Shown: positions 22,043-25,224 of the stretch, piece after piece
Layout of the letters: every line of letters begins with the position of its first letter
Position numbering within the stretch: position 1 is the stretch's first letter
Assembly (NCBI GenBank): GCA_030620005.1
Contig: JAUXAJ010000036.1
Location: 1 to 25,224 of the forward strand
DNA length: 25,224 nucleotides
DNA from: Promethearchaeota archaeon
Lineage (GTDB): Archaea > Asgardarchaeota > Lokiarchaeia > Sigynarchaeales > SOKP01
Reading direction: 5' to 3'
Program-made: the position numbers and the translations under genes
The notes under the pieces: model-generated
What the model saw: the letters and a program-made list of their open reading frames with translations, nothing else
Database searches by the model: none
Told to the model about the DNA's origin: nothing

Positions 22043-23183
22043 GAGAAGGATTATCGTTTTATTCGCGTTTGTATTATTTACATTCATGAGTCTAGCTTTT
22101 TTAAACGACTCACCTGAAACCATCCATAAAAAGGAGCAATTAATTTTTAATGCTGAAGAGCCTTTAGAGAATAGCATTGAGAGCACGACGCAAGAAAGCG
22201 CTAGATCAAGCAGTTCTGAATACATATTAGTTGATAAAGTGTACGCAATTGAAGCAGGGAGTGACAACATCACCTACAATAGAAATTTATACTTCATCAA
22301 AGGATATACTTACTACATCGACATTGAAATAACATCGCCGCATAATTGCAGTTTTGACCTGAAAATGTGGGACCCAGACGGTGTTGAATACAACATTTTT
22401 CACGACGATTTGTTTTTCGATCCGGAATATGGAAGATCTGTTTCGATCCCTTTTGGTGCTGCGTTAACGGGGTATTATTTCTTGAATATTTCCACGAGTT
22501 CTCAAGAAAGTTTAACCGTTCACGTGAAAATTGAACGAGGATCTCAATGCTTGCACGATAAAATGAATGCTCAAGACATCGAGAATGTTGTGTTGTTAGA
22601 AGTAGTGAATTTTAGCTTGGGTTATGATAAAATAGAGTACGAAAAGAAATTAGAGATGGATACGATGTATAAGTTCTACATTGGGAGAGTTTCATCAATT
22701 TCTATTAATTTTGATTCGGAAGTAAGGATTAGCTTTTCTATAATTACAAGCGGAGATACTTATTCTATCTTCTCTAATGTTTATCTCGCAGGGGTGGGAG
22801 AGGTAAACAAGACTTACTTTGGAACCCCAGATATCGGAGATTACACAATGAAACTCGAATTACTATCCAAGGACTCTGATGTGGAAAGAGTAAATGTGGG
22901 CTTCGTTATAGTCGAAGATCACGCGATTGGCGACTCTGTTAACGCCACGGTAAACGAAGAATCCGACGGTGAAGACGAAAATGAGGCTAAAGAGAGCGAT
23001 GCGAGTGGAACAAATGAAACGGGGGATTTAGAAGAGATTTGGAACGTGACAGCTTCGATGCCGGTTGAATATTCTTTGGGAACGATACTCGCTACGGGAG
23101 GAACAGTGGGAACAACCGCAATGATGGTGATTTTCAACAAAAGAAAAAATACGGTAAAGTTAAATCTAGGTAAAAAAAAATGA
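22032..23183 (+). CDS. Secreted type-I membrane protein with beta-sandwich ectodomain
   Basis: With the ATG at 22032 (GAGGTG immediately upstream, overlapping the end of the zinc-ribbon gene) the protein has 383 residues and begins with a signal peptide, MDIKRRIIVLFAFVLFTFMSLAF. The ectodomain has two probable beta-sandwich units, one around YFIKGYTYYIDIEITSPHNC...LKMWDPDGVEY...GYYFLNISTSSQE and a second around MYKFYIGRVSSISINFDSE...GDYTMKLELLS, in the manner of PPC/Ig-like surface domains. An acidic Asp/Glu/Ser linker follows, then a C-terminal membrane helix (YSLGTILATGGTVGTTAMMVIF) and a basic tail (NKRKNTVKLNLGKKK). Several N-x-S/T sequons fit an N-glycosylated archaeal surface protein. 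An in-frame ATG at 21996 would put extra residues before the signal peptide and is less likely. The function is unknown. Confidence 0.75.
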   Translation: MDIKRRIIVLFAFVLFTFMSLAFLNDSPETIHKKEQLIFNAEEPLENSIESTTQESARSSSSEYILVDKVYAIEAGSDNITYNRNLYFIKGYTYYIDIEITSPHNCSFDLKMWDPDGVEYNIFHDDLFFDPEYGRSVSIPFGAALTGYYFLNISTSSQESLTVHVKIERGSQCLHDKMNAQDIENVVLLEVVNFSLGYDKIEYEKKLEMDTMYKFYIGRVSSISINFDSEVRISFSIITSGDTYSIFSNVYLAGVGEVNKTYFGTPDIGDYTMKLELLSKDSDVERVNVGFVIVEDHAIGDSVNATVNEESDGEDENEAKESDASGTNETGDLEEIWNVTASMPVEYSLGTILATGGTVGTTAMMVIFNKRKNTVKLNLGKKK

Positions 23184-23356
23184 TTAACCTTCTCTTTTCT
23201 TAATGATACTTCCATTTTAAATTTAAAAAAAAATAAGAATAATTTTTTACATGCGAAATTGTTCTTAATAACAAGTGGAGTCTCTTGAAACCTTAAATTT
23301 AACCAATTTATCTTTAAAATTTATGGTGGAAAAAAAATAAAATATAAAAAAAAACA

Positions 23357-23743
23357 CTAATGAAGAAGTTTTTTAATCTCGTAAATGAACTGTTTGGGCG
23401 TAATACCGTGTAACAAGCACTTATGGAGCAATAACACGTTTAAAGCATTAAGACTAGCGTTTGCTCGCTTGATTTTTAGATCATTCGTTAATTCGGTTAA
23501 GAATTCTTTTAACGAAAAATTTGAACTTTTAAACTCTCCAAAATAGCCTCCATACGCTATGAACATGTTAACCATTAATTCCAAGTCCTCTTCAGAAAAT
23601 TTTTCAGCGCAATCGTCGCAAGCAACCCAAAAGAATTGTTTGGACTGAACAGAGCCCAATACTGTAGAAAACTCGTTTCTACACGCGGCACAAGTCAAAA
23701 TTCTTGTTGATTCGTTGAAGTCGTGTCTAGAATCACTCATCAT
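23357..23743 (-). CDS. Zinc-binding protein of unknown function
   Basis: A 128-residue protein. The N-terminal half holds a treble-clef or ribbon-like site, LTCAACRNEFSTVL (C18, C21) and FFWVACDDCAEKF (C42, C45). The second half is helical (FSEEDLELMVNMFIAYGGYFGEFK, LKEFLTELTNDL, LNVLLLHKCLLHGITPKQFIYEIKKLL). No named family was recognised. On the minus strand it follows a truncated RecA/KaiC-like ATPase fragment and a membrane protein. A TATA box about 25 nt before the ATG (complement of 23764-23774) suggests its own leaderless transcript. Confidence 0.65.
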   Translation of the reverse strand: MMSDSRHDFNESTRILTCAACRNEFSTVLGSVQSKQFFWVACDDCAEKFSEEDLELMVNMFIAYGGYFGEFKSSNFSLKEFLTELTNDLKIKRANASLNALNVLLLHKCLLHGITPKQFIYEIKKLLH

Positions 23744-23763
23744 GAATATGTTTTATAACAGAA

Positions 23764-23774
23764 ATATATAAAGG
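23764..23774 (-). promoter_or_regulatory. TATA box of the 23743 gene
   Basis: On the minus strand CCTTTATATAT lies centred about 25 nt before the ATG at 23743, the spacing expected for a leaderless archaeal transcript. It sits in the 38-nt gap after the truncated ATPase fragment. Confidence 0.55.
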
Positions 23775-23781
23775 AAAAGAT

Positions 23782-23949
23782 TTATTTGTCGAAATTGATA
23801 ACGCTCGCTCGAGCCCAAGCGCAGCAACCGGAATACGGCTTGGAATAAGTTAAAAAATTACTTACAATATATAAAACGAGGGTTGATTTTCCCGTCCCTG
23901 AAGCTCCTGAAATCGAAACGACTAGCTTTTTCGAGAAAAATTCTTTCAT
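23782..23949 (-). pseudogene. Truncated RecA/KaiC-like P-loop ATPase (N-terminal remnant)
   Basis: A 55-codon frame on the minus strand from the ATG at 23949: MKEFFSKKLVVSISGASG, then TGKSTLVLYIVSNFLTYSKP, ending INFDK. It carries a complete Walker A motif (GASGTGKST) with the strand before and the helix after it, as in RadB/KaiC-type RecA-fold ATPases. It stops before any Walker B, sensor or oligomerisation part. Only 38 nt separate its stop from the next gene, so the remaining ~150-200 residues are deleted rather than frameshifted. It lies 30 nt after the membrane-protein gene at 23980-24345 and was probably the middle gene of a three-gene set. Confidence 0.65.
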
Positions 23950-23979
23950 AACATTGATGCTAATTGATTGTGAAATCCT

Positions 23980-24345
23980 TTAATCATCTTGCAATAAATC
24001 GAGAATTTCTCTTTCTATTTGTTCAATTTTAAGTTCTTTTTCTGACATTTTAGGTTGCAAATCTTGTGGATCGTTTTCGCGATAAGATGGAACGAGAGGG
24101 CCAGGACTTAAGAATCTTTGGAGCAGTATTAAAGTTGTAAGTTCGCTCATTCCATTGTTTTTTCGAGAGGGTTTTCCACTAAAAAGAAAGCTCGTTTGAC
24201 CGCTGTTCTTATTTTTTTTAGACTTGTAAAAAAGAAGCGCACCAATGGCAATGGTTATTATTATCAGCGTGTAAACTGGGTTTTTTTGGTATGAAAGTAA
24301 GAACGCGACAATCAAAGCTGCATAGCAAAATATTTTTACACCCAT
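23980..24345 (-). CDS. Membrane-anchored protein with cytoplasmic tail, function unknown
   Basis: A 121-residue protein with two N-terminal membrane helices, about 3-18 (VKIFCYAALIVAFLLS) and about 23-40 (VYTLIIITIAIGALLFY). A basic stop-transfer (KSKKNKN) and a polar tail of about 75 residues follow, ending in an acidic amphipathic helix (SEKELKIEQIEREILDLLQDD) likely to pair with a partner. The ATG at 24345 is preceded on the minus strand by GAGGTGA (complement of 24355-24361) and a TATA-like element near 24392-24398. No family was recognised. It heads a minus-strand run with the ATPase remnant and the Zn protein. Confidence 0.6.
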   Translation of the reverse strand: MGVKIFCYAALIVAFLLSYQKNPVYTLIIITIAIGALLFYKSKKNKNSGQTSFLFSGKPSRKNNGMSELTTLILLQRFLSPGPLVPSYRENDPQDLQPKMSEKELKIEQIEREILDLLQDD

Positions 24346-25224
24346 TTTCTCAAATCACCTCACCATGGAATTTCTCTTTCGTGTATAAGTTTTATATCGC
24401 ACCGTAAGAGTAATCTTAGAGTGATTATACTTTAAAAGAATCTTTTTTAATAGTCTACATGAAACAAATTGAAGACATGACACGCAAAAGAAATTTAACA
24501 ATTTTAATATCATGTATCCATTATCTTTTAGATGTATTTAAAAAAAAAGTTTATATAAAAATGAAATAACACACATGTCTTGCGTACTGAACAAATTGCG
24601 CGCTGCCTTGTGTTGCATGATTGGATGATAAAATTACAGATTTTTGTGATTCTACAAGTAATAAATTGAAACGTCAAAATCCCACTAAATAAACATTAGT
24701 AATAGATTGAAAAAAAATTCAATAATCATGGTAAAACATTAGATCAACCATTCATTTAAAAAAAGAATTTTACAAAAAAGTCAATAATATAGTGTTGCGA
24801 GTAAAAGCTCCTTTGTATTATAATTCAAACAATAAAAAATTAATTTTTACTAAATTACGATAAAAATGTTGGAATCATTATTATAAAAATTATCTCTTGA
24901 AAATGCTGCTGAATTATATAGATCTTGCATTTTCTTTTTTCCACCGAAGAATTAATAAACACTTTTAATGCAATCGCCTTCAACTTGAATTTTTTAAAAT
25001 GACATTTTTAGGTGGCAAAGTATGAATTTAATGAATCTAATCTTTTTTTGTAATGACAAAAAAAAAATGCATCTTAATTAATTATTACACTCCCTCTATT
25101 TTAAAATCATGATCCCATCAATAGATTTATAAAACTTACTCATGCATTATTTTTTTAAAGTTAAGATTAAAATTAAAAAATAAAGTAAAATAAAATAATC
25201 AAGGTATGGCATCAAATAATATTT
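24346..25224. other. Long AT-rich non-coding stretch at the right edge
   Basis: About 880 bases with no convincing gene on either strand. The longest plus-strand ATG frame seen near its start (24460, 36 codons) has no supporting features. The only distinct signal is a strong TATA-like box, TTTATATAAAA at 24550-24560, followed about 20-65 nt downstream by a GC-richer island (about 24579-24625). The remainder is homopolymer-rich AT sequence and may continue into a feature beyond the window. Confidence 0.4.
24355..24398 (-). promoter_or_regulatory. Promoter and ribosome site of the 24345 gene
   Basis: Reading the minus strand: a TATA-like GATATAAAA (complement of about 24390-24398), then about 30 nt further GAGGTGA (complement of 24355-24361), 9 nt before the ATG. 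This gene thus uses a leader with a Shine-Dalgarno site, unlike the leaderless neighbour at 23743. Confidence 0.5.

Noticed and set aside
21751..22273. Alternative frames over the zinc-ribbon gene and the start of the surface-protein gene
   Set aside because: The zinc-ribbon frame has a full Cys ligand set and the topoisomerase-like YPLPKRG motif; the other frames have none.
24460..24570. 36-codon ORF in the right-hand spacer
   Set aside because: No ribosome site, promoter spacing or recognisable sequence; expected by chance in AT-rich DNA.

Overview
The window is AT-rich archaeal DNA and most likely comes from an Asgard archaeon of the Lokiarchaeia type; this assignment is inferred from gene content. 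The main evidence is a set of eukaryote-like regulators close together: two Rag/Arf-type GTPases with HK-x-D G4 motifs, a zinc-ribbon/roadblock protein and a longin-like protein. Around them are archaeal or eukaryote-like informational genes: an RPA-type single-strand binding protein, an L13e-like protein, a Trm9-like tRNA methyltransferase and a possible TFB/cyclin-fold protein. Several genes use TTG or GTG starts. Some have a TATA box about 25-35 nt before the start codon (leaderless pattern), while others have strong Shine-Dalgarno sites.

Layout. At 1-144 (minus) is the N-terminus of an IS607-type serine recombinase, cut by the window edge. At 340-3632 (plus) is a threonine-synthesis block: homoserine dehydrogenase split over two overlapping frames, a TIGR00725/SLOG-type protein, a small conserved-looking protein, and threonine synthase. 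At 3891-6180 (plus) are a Rag-like GTPase and a zinc-ribbon/roadblock protein, converging on a PD-(D/E)XK nuclease-like gene (6183-6974, minus). At 7256-9070 is an NrdD-like protein with an ATP-cone that has lost the radical machinery of class III ribonucleotide reductase. At 9276-10688 is a longin-like/GTPase fusion. At 10954-14233 are a response regulator and a large MEDS/PAS histidine kinase, bracketed by a direct repeat of about 270 bp whose left copy is the 3' end of the GTPase gene. At 14606-15253 is a longin-like protein, then an L13e-like gene joined to a helix-hairpin-helix domain across a frameshift at a poly-A run.

From 16274 onward, gene orientation alternates: an unknown protein, the Trm9-like methyltransferase (minus), a small membrane protein (minus), a YkgJ-type cysteine-cluster protein (minus), and an RPA plus cyclin-fold-like pair (minus). 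Then come small membrane proteins, a topoisomerase-type zinc-ribbon protein translationally coupled to a secreted type-I membrane protein, a Zn-site protein (minus), a 55-residue remnant of a RecA/KaiC-like ATPase (minus), and a two-helix membrane protein (minus). The last ~880 bases hold no convincing gene, only a strong TATA-like box followed by a short GC-richer island.

The most unusual points are: the NrdD homologue missing all three catalytic hallmarks; the two-component cassette between repeats derived from a GTPase gene end; the local grouping of Rag-like GTPase, roadblock and longin genes, which may be a Rag/Ragulator-like membrane-signalling module; and two genes (homoserine dehydrogenase, L13e-HhH) interrupted by single-base frame changes that could be real or assembly errors. 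No tRNA, rRNA or CRISPR array was recognised.
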